Positions 1 to 6,952 of a stretch of DNA of 7,387 nt are shown here, piece by piece; positions within the stretch are counted from its first letter, which is position 1, and every line of letters begins with the position of its first letter. The position numbers and the translations under genes are program-made. The DNA is taken from assembly GCA_964442015.1 (NCBI GenBank), contig CAYTYA010000081.1:1-7387 (forward strand), given 5' to 3'. The notes beneath the pieces were generated by a model. The model ran no database searches. It had not been told where the DNA came from and saw nothing but the letters and a program-made list of their open reading frames with translations. This DNA comes from GCA-002701945 sp964442015 (lineage in GTDB: Bacteria; Fidelibacterota; Marinisomatia; Marinisomatales; TCS55).

Positions 1-398
1 GGGTAAGTAGTGCTTTCAAGAACAATTAATAAATCTTTATGTAAATATTTTTTTATAGCATTAACTGCATTAATGATATAAGATACATCTGGTTCATTCA
101 CTTTGCTTAATGGAGTAGGGACACATATTGATATCGCATCAAGGTTTGTAATAACTTTATGGTCTTTTGTTGCTTTAAGCTTTCCCTTTTTGACTAGATC
201 AGCTAATAATGAATCATCTATATCTGATATATAATTATCTCCATTATTTATAGATGTGACTTTATTATCATCTATATCAATTCCTGTAACATTAAAACCA
301 GCTTTACCAAACTCTACTGCAAGAGGCAGGCCTACATATCCTAGGCCAATAACTCCTATATTTGCTTCTTTATTTCTAATTTTATTAATTAAAGACAT
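1..398 (-). CDS. UDP-glucose/GDP-mannose dehydrogenase family protein, probably UDP-N-acetylglucosamine or UDP-N-acetylmannosamine 6-dehydrogenase (5' part only)
   Basis: The first 132 codons of a gene that continues past the left edge. Seen: an N-terminal Rossmann nucleotide-binding motif GLGYVGLPLA (residues 18-27), the acidic end of the second strand (GIDID, residues 39-43) expected to hold the NAD ribose, the family motif CVPTPL (92-97), and LESTTY (127-132) at the edge. Known: enzymes with these motifs oxidise C6 of a UDP-sugar to the uronic acid with two NAD+, feeding capsule, O-antigen or exopolysaccharide synthesis in the cytoplasm. The VPTPL and ESTTYP style is that of the WbpA/WecC branch rather than UDP-glucose dehydrogenase, but the substrate cannot be fixed from this fragment. 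ATG at 398 is chosen because it lies just before the Rossmann strand; there is no clear Shine-Dalgarno sequence. It diverges from the peptidase gene, so it probably belongs to a surface-polysaccharide cluster lying to the left. Confidence 0.93.
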   Translation of the reverse strand, partial: MSLINKIRNKEANIGVIGLGYVGLPLAVEFGKAGFNVTGIDIDDNKVTSINNGDNYISDIDDSLLADLVKKGKLKATKDHKVITNLDAISICVPTPLSKVNEPDVSYIINAVNAIKKYLHKDLLIVLESTTY

Positions 399-525
399 TA
401 ATTCTTTATTATAAGTTAATCGAAAATTCTATAATTGGCGCCGAAGTTAAAACTATCCCAATCTAAATCAAAATTTGTTAGCAATATTTTATGATTGTAA
501 TTTATACCATAATGAAGGAAGACTG
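399..525. promoter_or_regulatory. Divergent intergenic region, probable promoters for both flanking genes
   Basis: This 127-nt gap separates two genes reading away from each other, so both transcripts should start here. Toward the left gene, a perfect TATAAT lies at 413-408 (minus strand), only 9 nt upstream of its ATG. If it is used, the mRNA would be almost leaderless; no good -35 is visible. Toward the right gene, TTGTTA (475-480) and TAATTT (498-503) are 17 nt apart, a weak sigma-70-like pair. These assignments are guesses from consensus only. Confidence 0.3.
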
Positions 526-3009
526 TTGAAAATAATCATACCATTTTTATTTATTTTATGTACCCTAATTCAAGCTGAAGAAGTGCCATATAATCCGACC
601 CCAGATAGGTATGTGGACATCCATCATTCAAAGATTGATATTCGAGTAGACTTAGATGATAGTACAGTAGTAGGAAATGTAACGCATACTATGAGTTCTC
701 TTCGTACAGATCTTTATATTATTCAGTTAGACTGTGAGGATACTGAAGTAAAACAGGTTTTCATAAATAATAACCGGCCTTTAAAATATTCTCTTAATGG
801 TCCAAAGCTTAATATTGAATTGGATAGAACATATGGGTTTGATGATACACTAACTTTATCTATAGATTATCTTGCTAGACCAAAAAAAGGACTCTATTTC
901 GTTCAAAATGATCGAAGTTATCCAAATAAAAATGTACAAGCTTGGACGCAAGGAGAAGGAATGGATAATCATAATTGGGTACCTTTATGGGATTATCCAA
1001 ATGATCGGTCAACTTTTGAAGTTATTTTAACTGTAGATACCCCTTATACTGCAGTTTCCAATGGTGAATTCATGGGCATGGTAGATAATGGTATTACTAG
1101 AACCTTTCATTGGCATGAGCATTTTCCTATGGTATCTTATTTGATATCTTTTGTAATTGGAGATTTCCGTAGAATAGAGGATAAATATGGTGATTTATCT
1201 ATTGGCTATTGGATAACTCCTGAATATAGTGATGATGATGCCCTAAGATCATTCAGCCGTACTCCAGAAATGGTAGCTTATTTTAATGAACTTACTGGAA
1301 TTTCATATCCATATGAAAAACTTGACCAGATCATTATTGATGATTTTATGTGGGGTGGTATGGAGAATATTACTTTAATTCATCAAAGTTCCGGAACAAT
1401 GCACACTGATAGAGCTAGACCTGACCATACTAGTGATGGGTTAGTAGCTCATGAAATTGCTCATCAGTGGTTTGGGAATATGTTGACCACTAGAAATTGG
1501 GCTAATGCGTGGTTAAATGAAGGATTTGCTACATTTTTAACCTATGCATGGCAGGAATACGATCAGGGTAGAGATGCTGCAGAATATGGACGTAGATGGA
1601 TGTTATCAAGCGTTAGATGGGCAGATAAATCAAGCCCGAGGCCTATGGTGCAATATTATTATGTATCAGACATGGATCTATTTGATTCAAATATTTATGC
1701 AAAAGGTGCGCTGGTATTAAATATGTTGCGTCAAATGTTAGGGTATGATGCTTTTTGGAGGACAGTTAGACATTATGCTAAAGAATATCAGCATAAGAAT
1801 GTTGAATCACAGGATTTAAAAAGAATTTTTGAGGATATTACAGGACAAAATCTAGATTGGTTTTTCAATCAATGGGTATATACTGCAGGTTTACCGGAAT
1901 TAGATATAAAGTACAAATACAATCGTCGGAATGAACATGTAAAACTTACTATCAAACAAACTCAGAATATTGAAAATTCATCATTATTTCGGTTGCCTAT
2001 AACGGTATTAATTGATAATGGAGAGATTGTAAGACAAGAAATTTGGATTGAAGAAGAAGAATCTACCTTTTTGATACCTTCAGTAAGGGCTCCAAATATG
2101 GTATTAGTTGATGAAGGACACATTTTTCCAAAAAGAATGAACTTTAATAAAAAACATAGTGAGTTGATTCATCAAGCTAATAATGCACCGCATGTGCTAG
2201 ATCGTATATGGGCCATAGAAAAGTTAGCAGATAAGCCTCATAAGAAATCAATAGAGAATACTTTAGTTAATATATTAAATAATGATTCATTTTATGGAGT
2301 TCGTTTAGCAGCGGCAGAGGCTATTGGTGTGTATAAACCCAGAAAAGGCGATGAAATCTTAATGAATGGAATGGATCGCCAGGATAATCGAGTAAAAAGA
2401 GCATGTATCCGTAGTCTGCGCAATTATAAAGGGGTAAAAATTAGAAACTTTTTATTAGATATTATGATGAACTCCAGTAATGATTATACAGTGAATGATG
2501 CGTATAACACTTTGTTTTCTATTGATTCTGTTACTGCTGATTCATTATTTGATTGGGCAATGAAACAAGAATCACACAGAGATATTATTCGTAAATCAGC
2601 TATAAGATCATTGTCCAAATATAACAAGACTAACCATAAAAGACTTAAAGTTTTACTTAAATATGGAGAAGCTCCTTGGTCATGTCGATCAACAGTGCTT
2701 TCAACAATTGGAAAACATGTGAAAAGACATCCTGAATTAATACAAGAATTTGAAGATTTATTGTTTGATCCTAATCGGAGTGTAAGAACTACAGCTGCAA
2801 ATTTATTAAGTCGCTATGGAGATGAGAGTCATATATCTAAATTGGAAAACCTTGTAATACGAGATCCTATAACTGATCGATGGATAACACCATTAATTCC
2901 ACGTTTAAGAGGAGAAAAAGGTGAGAAAAAGATATCCTCTTCTTTAAAAGATGATTTATTAGATATACGTGATCAATTAGATAAACTTATTAAATCACAA
3001 CAGGATTAA
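526..3009 (+). CDS. Secreted M1 family zinc aminopeptidase with C-terminal HEAT-like repeats
   Basis: An 827-residue precursor. The TTG at 526 is preferred over the upstream TTG at 475: AAGGAAG (515-521) is well placed before it, and the protein then opens with a classic signal peptide (MKIIIPFLFILCTLIQA, likely cleaved after A17). Seen: an N-terminal M1 beta domain from about residue 22, the substrate-binding GGMEN at 277-281, the zinc site HEIAH at 309-313 with the third ligand E332 in WLNEGFATF, and the transition-state tyrosine Y391 in YAKGAL. Residues of about 555-795 form repeated helical pairs like HEAT repeats, followed by a charged C-terminal helix. Known: M1 enzymes remove N-terminal residues from peptides. 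Inferred: this one acts in the periplasm or outside the cell on peptide nutrients. It heads a tight gene run; the next gene starts 6 nt later. Confidence 0.95.
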   Translation: MKIIIPFLFILCTLIQAEEVPYNPTPDRYVDIHHSKIDIRVDLDDSTVVGNVTHTMSSLRTDLYIIQLDCEDTEVKQVFINNNRPLKYSLNGPKLNIELDRTYGFDDTLTLSIDYLARPKKGLYFVQNDRSYPNKNVQAWTQGEGMDNHNWVPLWDYPNDRSTFEVILTVDTPYTAVSNGEFMGMVDNGITRTFHWHEHFPMVSYLISFVIGDFRRIEDKYGDLSIGYWITPEYSDDDALRSFSRTPEMVAYFNELTGISYPYEKLDQIIIDDFMWGGMENITLIHQSSGTMHTDRARPDHTSDGLVAHEIAHQWFGNMLTTRNWANAWLNEGFATFLTYAWQEYDQGRDAAEYGRRWMLSSVRWADKSSPRPMVQYYYVSDMDLFDSNIYAKGALVLNMLRQMLGYDAFWRTVRHYAKEYQHKNVESQDLKRIFEDITGQNLDWFFNQWVYTAGLPELDIKYKYNRRNEHVKLTIKQTQNIENSSLFRLPITVLIDNGEIVRQEIWIEEEESTFLIPSVRAPNMVLVDEGHIFPKRMNFNKKHSELIHQANNAPHVLDRIWAIEKLADKPHKKSIENTLVNILNNDSFYGVRLAAAEAIGVYKPRKGDEILMNGMDRQDNRVKRACIRSLRNYKGVKIRNFLLDIMMNSSNDYTVNDAYNTLFSIDSVTADSLFDWAMKQESHRDIIRKSAIRSLSKYNKTNHKRLKVLLKYGEAPWSCRSTVLSTIGKHVKRHPELIQEFEDLLFDPNRSVRTTAANLLSRYGDESHISKLENLVIRDPITDRWITPLIPRLRGEKGEKKISSSLKDDLLDIRDQLDKLIKSQQD

Positions 3010-3015
3010 TTATTT

Positions 3016-3513
3016 TTGATTTCTATTTGGCTTTGTCCTGATAATAAAGACAAATTATATCTTCAACATATAATTAATCATCTTTCAGATATTCACAATA
3101 GTGTACCGTTTCTTCCTCATTGTACATTGTTAAGTGGTGTTAAATTAAACAGAAGTGAATTATCTAAGATTCTAGATAAATCCATTGATAATTTTGGACC
3201 TATAATTGTGAAATCTAAAAGGATTAGTTACTCAAATATTCTTTGGAAAACTGTATATATTGAATTAGCAGATAGAAAAGATTTAATATCATTACAAAAA
3301 AATATTTTTAAACAGATAAAATCAGATAATAAATATATATTTGAGCCACATATAAGCTTGATATATAAGATGATGCCTGAATATATAAAAAAAGAAATTA
3401 TTGATTCCTTATCCTTACAAAATTCCTTTAAAATGAATAAGCTTGTAGCTGTAAAAACGGATCAAAATATTGTGGATTGGGAAATAATTGTGGAAAGAGA
3501 ACTTTATGCTTGA
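3016..3513 (+). CDS. 2H phosphoesterase, cyclic-nucleotide phosphodiesterase (CPDase)/2'-5' RNA ligase-like
   Basis: A 165-residue cytoplasmic protein with no signal peptide. Seen: the two hallmark H-x-[TS]-[hydrophobic] motifs of the 2H superfamily, HCTL (35-38) and HISL (112-115), about 77 residues apart, with the N-terminal strand ISIWLCP typical of the CPDase subgroup (yeast Cpd1 type). Known: the two histidines act as general acid and base on 2',3'-cyclic phosphates or related cyclic nucleotides, for example in RNA end processing. The true substrate is unknown here. The TTG at 3016 is the only reasonable start: the reading frame has no ATG near the front, the conserved first strand begins immediately after it, and AGGA at 3002-3005 lies 10 nt upstream, inside the end of the peptidase gene. 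The 3' end overlaps the next gene by 8 nt. Confidence 0.82.
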   Translation: MISIWLCPDNKDKLYLQHIINHLSDIHNSVPFLPHCTLLSGVKLNRSELSKILDKSIDNFGPIIVKSKRISYSNILWKTVYIELADRKDLISLQKNIFKQIKSDNKYIFEPHISLIYKMMPEYIKKEIIDSLSLQNSFKMNKLVAVKTDQNIVDWEIIVERELYA

Positions 3514-4045
3514 TTCAAAAAATGCTGTTCTTGTTATTATAGATGTTCAAGGGAAGCTTGCCCAGATAATGCATGATAGAGATAATCTATTTAGGAATCT
3601 TCATATACTTGTTAGTGGGATCAAACTGTTAAATATTCCAATTATATGGATGGAACAGGTTCCAGATAAGTTGGGACCAACAATTCCGGAAATTAAGGAT
3701 GTACTAATTGATCAAAAACCAATAACAAAAGATGTTTTTAGTTGTGCAAAGAATGAAGAATTCAATAATACAATTAATAAAATCAATCCAAAAGATGTCA
3801 TTCTAGCAGGAATAGAATCCCATGTATGTGTTTATCAAACTGCAATGGATCTACTTGAGAAAAACCATAATGTGCATATTGTTACAGATGCAATCTCCTC
3901 AAGAATATCTAAAAATAAAGAACTAGGAATAGAACGGATGCTTTTAGAAGGTGCAATGAAAACTAGCGTAGAAATGTTGCTTTTTGAGATGCAAGGTGAA
4001 GCCAAGGGAGAGCGTTTTAGACAAATTTCAAAATTGGTTAAATAA
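3506..4045 (+). CDS. Isochorismatase-like cysteine hydrolase (YcaC/ISOC2-type)
   Basis: A 179-residue alpha/beta hydrolase of the isochorismatase-like superfamily. Seen: the catalytic triad Asp13 (IIDVQ), Lys75 (ITKDVFSC) and Cys108 in GIESHVCV, a segment EQVPDKLGPTIPE (50-62), and a late ISSRISK stretch. The sequence style matches the ISOC1/ISOC2 and YcaC-like group much better than true isochorismatases such as EntB. Known: family members hydrolyse C-N or vinyl-ether bonds through the cysteine; the substrates of this branch are mostly unestablished, so I assign no pathway. ATG 3506 is chosen over the TTG at 3488 because GGAAAGAG (3491-3498) is well placed before it and family members start just ahead of the first strand. 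This start overlaps the phosphodiesterase gene by 8 nt, suggesting translational coupling. Confidence 0.93.
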   Translation: MLDSKNAVLVIIDVQGKLAQIMHDRDNLFRNLHILVSGIKLLNIPIIWMEQVPDKLGPTIPEIKDVLIDQKPITKDVFSCAKNEEFNNTINKINPKDVILAGIESHVCVYQTAMDLLEKNHNVHIVTDAISSRISKNKELGIERMLLEGAMKTSVEMLLFEMQGEAKGERFRQISKLVK

Positions 4046-4047
4046 TT

Positions 4048-5058
4048 ATGATTACAAGATTAATTTTATTTTCATTATTCTCCTCATTGCTCTGGGGTCA
4101 GTGAAATCTTTGAAGTAATCCTTCCTTGCCGGTCGGTGAGTCAGATAAAGGTTTCAGTGCTCAACCTGGGGTAGCATATTTTGGTGTACAGAGTAGTATT
4201 ACTACTATTGACTGGTGGCATGAAGCATTAGGCGCTGAACAATTTGAGCATTCTGGGCTCTTAAATACATATTTGTTACAACCAAAATTAGTATATGGTT
4301 TTTCGCAAAAGTTAAATCTGGCCTTTAATGTTTCTTTTGGACTTCGTCAAATGCATTGGAATTTATCAGATGAATCAATTCATCATCGAGATGAAACAAC
4401 GTTAAGTAATTTTAGAAATGCAATTGGTAGTATACTTGGAGATAGTAAAATTATTGTTAGATATTTAATTAATGAAGCAGGTTCCGAGCTAGGTGAACGT
4501 TTCTATTTAGGAGCAGGATTAGTTATTCCGGGTAGTAGCGTATTAACATCCGATCCTTTTTTTCTAGATGGTGACCTTTATAAAAGTCATAGGCATTTTA
4601 GTTTAAGCAGTGGGGCTTACAAAGGTATTATTGAAGGGCAATTATTTGTAAAAAGAAATATTAATCCTGTATTCTTAGGTGGGTTTATTATTGTTGAACA
4701 TCCATTTTCTGAAAGTAAATACGGGTATTTACCTTCTACAATGGGTACAATATCGCTATCTGCTTCTTTCATGAGGTATGATCAGTTAATGAGCTCTTAT
4801 GATATTGGAATAATGTTTGCCTATTCCTCTAATGCGAAATGGAATGGAATATTGGAACCAAATAGTGAGTCATTTGCAATAAGTCCAAGTATAGGTTATT
4901 TATTTAATACTAAGTTTGGAGCAGTATCAATCAATATCCAAAAGCCATTTATGATATTTGGAGCATTTATTGATAATGAGGGAGATATAGATCAACGTAG
5001 CAGTGTCTGGCAAATTTCTTTTTCGCTGAGATTGAAAAGTCAAATAATAGAAAAATAG
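4048..5058 (+). CDS. Predicted outer-membrane beta-barrel protein with two in-frame TGA codons; candidate Sec-x-x-Sec selenoprotein
   Basis: Read from ATG 4048, 2 nt after the previous stop, the frame encodes a good signal peptide (MITRLILFSLFSSLLWGQ). It then has TGA at codon 19 and again at codon 22, and continues open to TAG at 5056 (336 residues if both TGAs are decoded). Without the first 26 codons the protein has no export signal, although the rest looks like an outer-membrane barrel: alternating aromatic/hydrophobic strands (for example GTISLSASF, YDIGIMFAY, SPSIGYLF) and a final amphipathic strand WQISFSLRL. The two TGAs sit at the mature N-terminus, where Cys-x-x-Cys could be expected, and a SECIS-like hairpin follows at 4125-4140. 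I see no pseudogene decay downstream. Alternatives: two nonsense mutations, sequence errors, or translation from TTG 4126 of an unexported product. The function is not recognised; the HMA lipoprotein next door hints at metal or redox chemistry. Confidence 0.72.
4102..4113 (+). other. Two in-frame TGA codons in TGA-x-x-TGA spacing (candidate selenocysteine codons)
   Basis: TGA at 4102-4104 and 4111-4113 are in the same frame, separated by AAT CTT (Asn-Leu), right after the signal peptide and before the long open barrel frame. Decoded as selenocysteine they give U-N-L-U, the selenium version of a CxxC redox or metal site. Both interruptions are TGA, neither is TAA or TAG. The other genes here contain no in-frame TGA, and the phosphodiesterase appears to use TGA as a real stop, so global recoding of TGA is unlikely. 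Confidence 0.6.
4125..4140 (+). promoter_or_regulatory. Candidate bacterial SECIS hairpin (bSECIS)
   Basis: The RNA can form CUUGCC-GGUC-GGUGAG: six pairs (C-G, U-A, U-G, G-U, C-G, C-G) closing a GGUC tetraloop at 4131-4134. The loop begins after 17 nt from the second TGA and 26 nt from the first; both fall within the 16-37 nt range I recall for bacterial SECIS elements, which also call for a G in the first two loop positions. From memory, the E. coli fdhF element has UUGCAGGUC at 18-nt spacing, with SelB contacting G and U of the loop and a bulged U just before the top three pairs. Here UUGCCGGUC occupies the same place, with the U in a weak U-G pair. The stem is short and has tandem wobbles, so chance is not excluded. 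Confidence 0.55.
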
Positions 5059-5140
5059 TATTTATGGCACTTATTCTTCATTAATTATCTAAATTTCGAT
5101 CTAGGTATATATTATATAAAACTTCAAATTAGGAGAAAAT

Positions 5141-5479
5141 ATGTTTAAGTGGCGGCTAATTGTTTCTATATTTTTTATTTTATTGATCAGTTGTGGGAAT
5201 CAAACAGAAAATAAAACTGTTGAAATCTCTTTGAGTACTATTCAATGTGGTATGTGTTCAAGTAAGATTGCTGACGGTCTCAATAAGCTTGATGGAGTAA
5301 AGAAGATTGATGTAGACCTTGAAAAAAAGGTCGGGACTGTTATGTATAATGCTAGTATTGTAGATATAAAAGCGATTGAAAATACAATTGCCTCTATTGG
5401 TTATGATGCTAATGATACACCTGCAGATCCCAAGGTTTATGAAAAATTAGATTTATGTTGTAAAGTTTCTGGTAAATAA
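5141..5479 (+). CDS. Lipoprotein with heavy-metal-associated (HMA, MerP/CopZ-like) domain
   Basis: A 112-residue precursor. Seen: a hydrophobic signal segment ending in the lipobox LISC with lipidated Cys18, then an HMA ferredoxin-like fold (about residues 26-93) whose metal site is the CGMC motif (Cys36 and Cys39), in the usual place after the first strand. GYDA near residue 87 is the typical end of the fold. A C-terminal pair Cys106-Cys107 may give a second ligand site. Known: HMA domains bind soft metals such as Cu(I), Zn(II) or Hg(II) through the two cysteines and pass them on. Inferred: this one sits in the envelope as a metal carrier or sensor; the metal is unknown. The start is well supported by AGGAG at 5131-5135. 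An 82-nt gap before it has AT-rich stretches such as TATAAA (5115-5120) but no convincing promoter, so it may share the upstream transcript. Confidence 0.92.
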   Translation: MFKWRLIVSIFFILLISCGNQTENKTVEISLSTIQCGMCSSKIADGLNKLDGVKKIDVDLEKKVGTVMYNASIVDIKAIENTIASIGYDANDTPADPKVYEKLDLCCKVSGK

Positions 5480-5491
5480 TATTTTTCCAGC

Positions 5492-5538
5492 CAAACTCAG
5501 ATTATTTTAGAGAGTTTGTTTATAATTGTATTTCTTTT
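5492..5538 (+). terminator. Probable intrinsic terminator after the HMA lipoprotein gene
   Basis: A perfect 7-bp inverted repeat, CAAACTC (5492-5498) and GAGTTTG (5512-5518), with a 13-nt loop, starts 13 nt after the stop codon. It is followed by a T-rich but interrupted run to 5538. The stem is short and AT-rich, so termination may be partial. It fits as the boundary between the accessory run and ffh. Confidence 0.5.
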
Positions 5539-5553
5539 GTCATTAGCTATAGT
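5526..5553 (+). promoter_or_regulatory. Possible promoter for ffh-rpsP
   Basis: TTGTAT (5526-5531) and TATAGT (5548-5553) are 16 nt apart; the second matches the -10 consensus at five of six positions. An alternative pair is TTGTCA (5537-5542) with TAACTT (5560-5565), 17 nt apart. A promoter is expected here because a probable terminator lies just upstream, but either hexamer pair could occur by chance in such AT-rich DNA. Confidence 0.28.
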
Positions 5554-5602
5554 CGCTATTAACTTCCTCGGCTTTATTTTAATCATATTAAATATATAAA
5601 TT

Positions 5603-6928
5603 ATGTTTAACCAAATATCAGATCGATTTAATTCTTTGCTGCGAGATCTACGCGGACTAGGAAAAATTACCGATAAAAACATAGAGGATACATCTCGTGA
5701 AATTAGACGCATTCTACTAGAAGCTGATGTTAATATTAATGTAACTAAGAATTTTGTTCAAAAAGTTAAAGATCGTTCAATTGGAACAAAAGTTATCAAA
5801 TCAGTTAAGCCTGGTGAGCAGTTTATAAAAATTATTCATGATGAACTTGTAAATATATTTGGAGATCATAATTCGGATCTAGATATTTCTAATCAAAATT
5901 GCAATGTTCTACTATTGGCTGGTTTGCAGGGGTCCGGAAAAACAACAACTTGTGCAAAATTAGCGAATAAAATTATTAATCAGGGAAAATCTGTTTTATT
6001 AGTTGCTGCAGATATTTATCGTCCGGGAGCAGTTAAACAATTAAATGTTCTTGCACAAAAAATAAATGTCCCAGTTTTTGAATCATCGGCTAATGATCCT
6101 GTCAAAATTTGTACTGATGCTGTGGTACAAGCCAATGAATCTAAGATTGACTGTGTCATTTTAGATACTGCGGGCAGGTTACATGTTGATGGTGAGATGA
6201 TGCTAGAGATTCAGCAGATATCTGATTCTGTTAACCCTACAGAAACACTTTTTATTGCTGATGGAATGACGGGACAAGATGCTGTGAATTCAGCTAAAGC
6301 TTTTAATGAGGCTCTTGAAATTACAGGGATAATACTGACAAAGATGGATGGTGACGCTAGAGGAGGAGCAGCCGTATCAATTAGTTCAGTAATTAATAAA
6401 CCTGTCAAATTTATTGGAGTCTCTGAAAAGATTAATGGTTTAGATATTTTTGATCCGAAGAGGATGGCGGATCGCATTTTAGGATTAGGTGACGTTGTTG
6501 GACTTGTGGAGAAGGCTGAAAAAGTTATAAATGAATCTGAAGCAAAAATTATGCAGGAAAAAATTTTGAAAAATCAATTTAATTTAGAAGATTTTAAAGA
6601 TCAACTTTTTCAGATTCAAAAAATGGGTAATATCAACGAGATTATGAATATGATTCCTGGTGTTCCGGGAAAAATGAAAAATAAAATAAATATGGATGAT
6701 CGTCAGATAATTTGGACTGAAGCAATCATTAATTCTATGACAGAAAAAGAACGAAAAAACCCTCAAATTATTAATGGAAGTCGAAGAAGTAGAATAGCTT
6801 CTGGTTCTGGTCGTTCTGTTAGAGAAGTAAATCAATTATTAAAACAATTCACAGAAATGCAGAAAATGATGAAAAAATTTGGTAAAATGAAGACCCCTAA
6901 TTTAGGTGTAGGATCGTTTTTTGGATAA
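5603..6928 (+). CDS. ffh: Signal recognition particle GTPase Ffh (SRP54)
   Basis: A 441-residue, full-length protein. Seen in order: N domain helices (1 to about 95) with the ALLEADVN-like motif at 38-44, the P-loop GLQGSGKTT (107-115), the SRP insert region with DIYRPGA (137-143), DTAGR (188-192), the G4 motif TKMD (246-249) followed by GDARGG, and a Met-rich M domain (about 325-430) with the SRP-RNA-binding motif NGSRRSRIASGSG (391-403). Known: Ffh binds 4.5S RNA and signal sequences of nascent membrane and secreted proteins, then docks with FtsY so both hydrolyse GTP. The C-terminus is short, ending GVGSFFG. The ATG matches the usual Ffh N-terminus, but no Shine-Dalgarno sequence precedes it. 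It lies 24 nt before rpsP, the common ffh-rpsP order that often continues with rimM and trmD. Confidence 0.99.
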   Translation: MFNQISDRFNSLLRDLRGLGKITDKNIEDTSREIRRILLEADVNINVTKNFVQKVKDRSIGTKVIKSVKPGEQFIKIIHDELVNIFGDHNSDLDISNQNCNVLLLAGLQGSGKTTTCAKLANKIINQGKSVLLVAADIYRPGAVKQLNVLAQKINVPVFESSANDPVKICTDAVVQANESKIDCVILDTAGRLHVDGEMMLEIQQISDSVNPTETLFIADGMTGQDAVNSAKAFNEALEITGIILTKMDGDARGGAAVSISSVINKPVKFIGVSEKINGLDIFDPKRMADRILGLGDVVGLVEKAEKVINESEAKIMQEKILKNQFNLEDFKDQLFQIQKMGNINEIMNMIPGVPGKMKNKINMDDRQIIWTEAIINSMTEKERKNPQIINGSRRSRIASGSGRSVREVNQLLKQFTEMQKMMKKFGKMKTPNLGVGSFFG

Positions 6929-6952
6929 TAAAGAAGAAAAGGAGTAATTCGA

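Noticed and set aside
475..525. Upstream TTG start at 475 for the aminopeptidase
   Set aside because: It adds 17 polar residues before a clean signal peptide and lacks a ribosome binding site; TTG 526 has AAGGAAG at good spacing.
3488..3505. TTG start at 3488 for the isochorismatase-like gene
   Set aside because: ATG 3506 has a better ribosome binding site and fits the family N-terminus; the six extra residues are only read-through of the overlapping gene's end.
4126..4128. TTG at 4126 as the real start of the barrel gene
   Set aside because: It would remove the signal peptide from a protein that looks like an outer-membrane barrel, and only a weak GAAG precedes it. It remains the default if the TGAs are not decoded.
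4149..4167. Second hairpin AGGTT/AACCT downstream of the TGAs
   Set aside because: It has only five pairs, and its loop begins 40 nt after the second TGA, beyond the usual SECIS distance.
4048..5058. Genome-wide recoding of TGA as Trp or Gly (codes 4 or 25)
   Set aside because: The other genes use TGG and GGN freely and contain no in-frame TGA, and the phosphodiesterase ends at a TGA that fits its overlap with the next gene.
5497..5712. Minus-strand open frame of 71 codons
   Set aside because: It overlaps the probable terminator and the start of ffh and has no recognisable domain; a shadow of ffh.
6211..6477. Minus-strand open frame of 88 codons
   Set aside because: It lies wholly inside the conserved G domain of ffh, in antisense, with no protein-like motif.
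6584..6835. Minus-strand open frame of 83 codons
   Set aside because: It is antisense to the ffh M domain; its composition mirrors the Met/Lys-rich sense strand.
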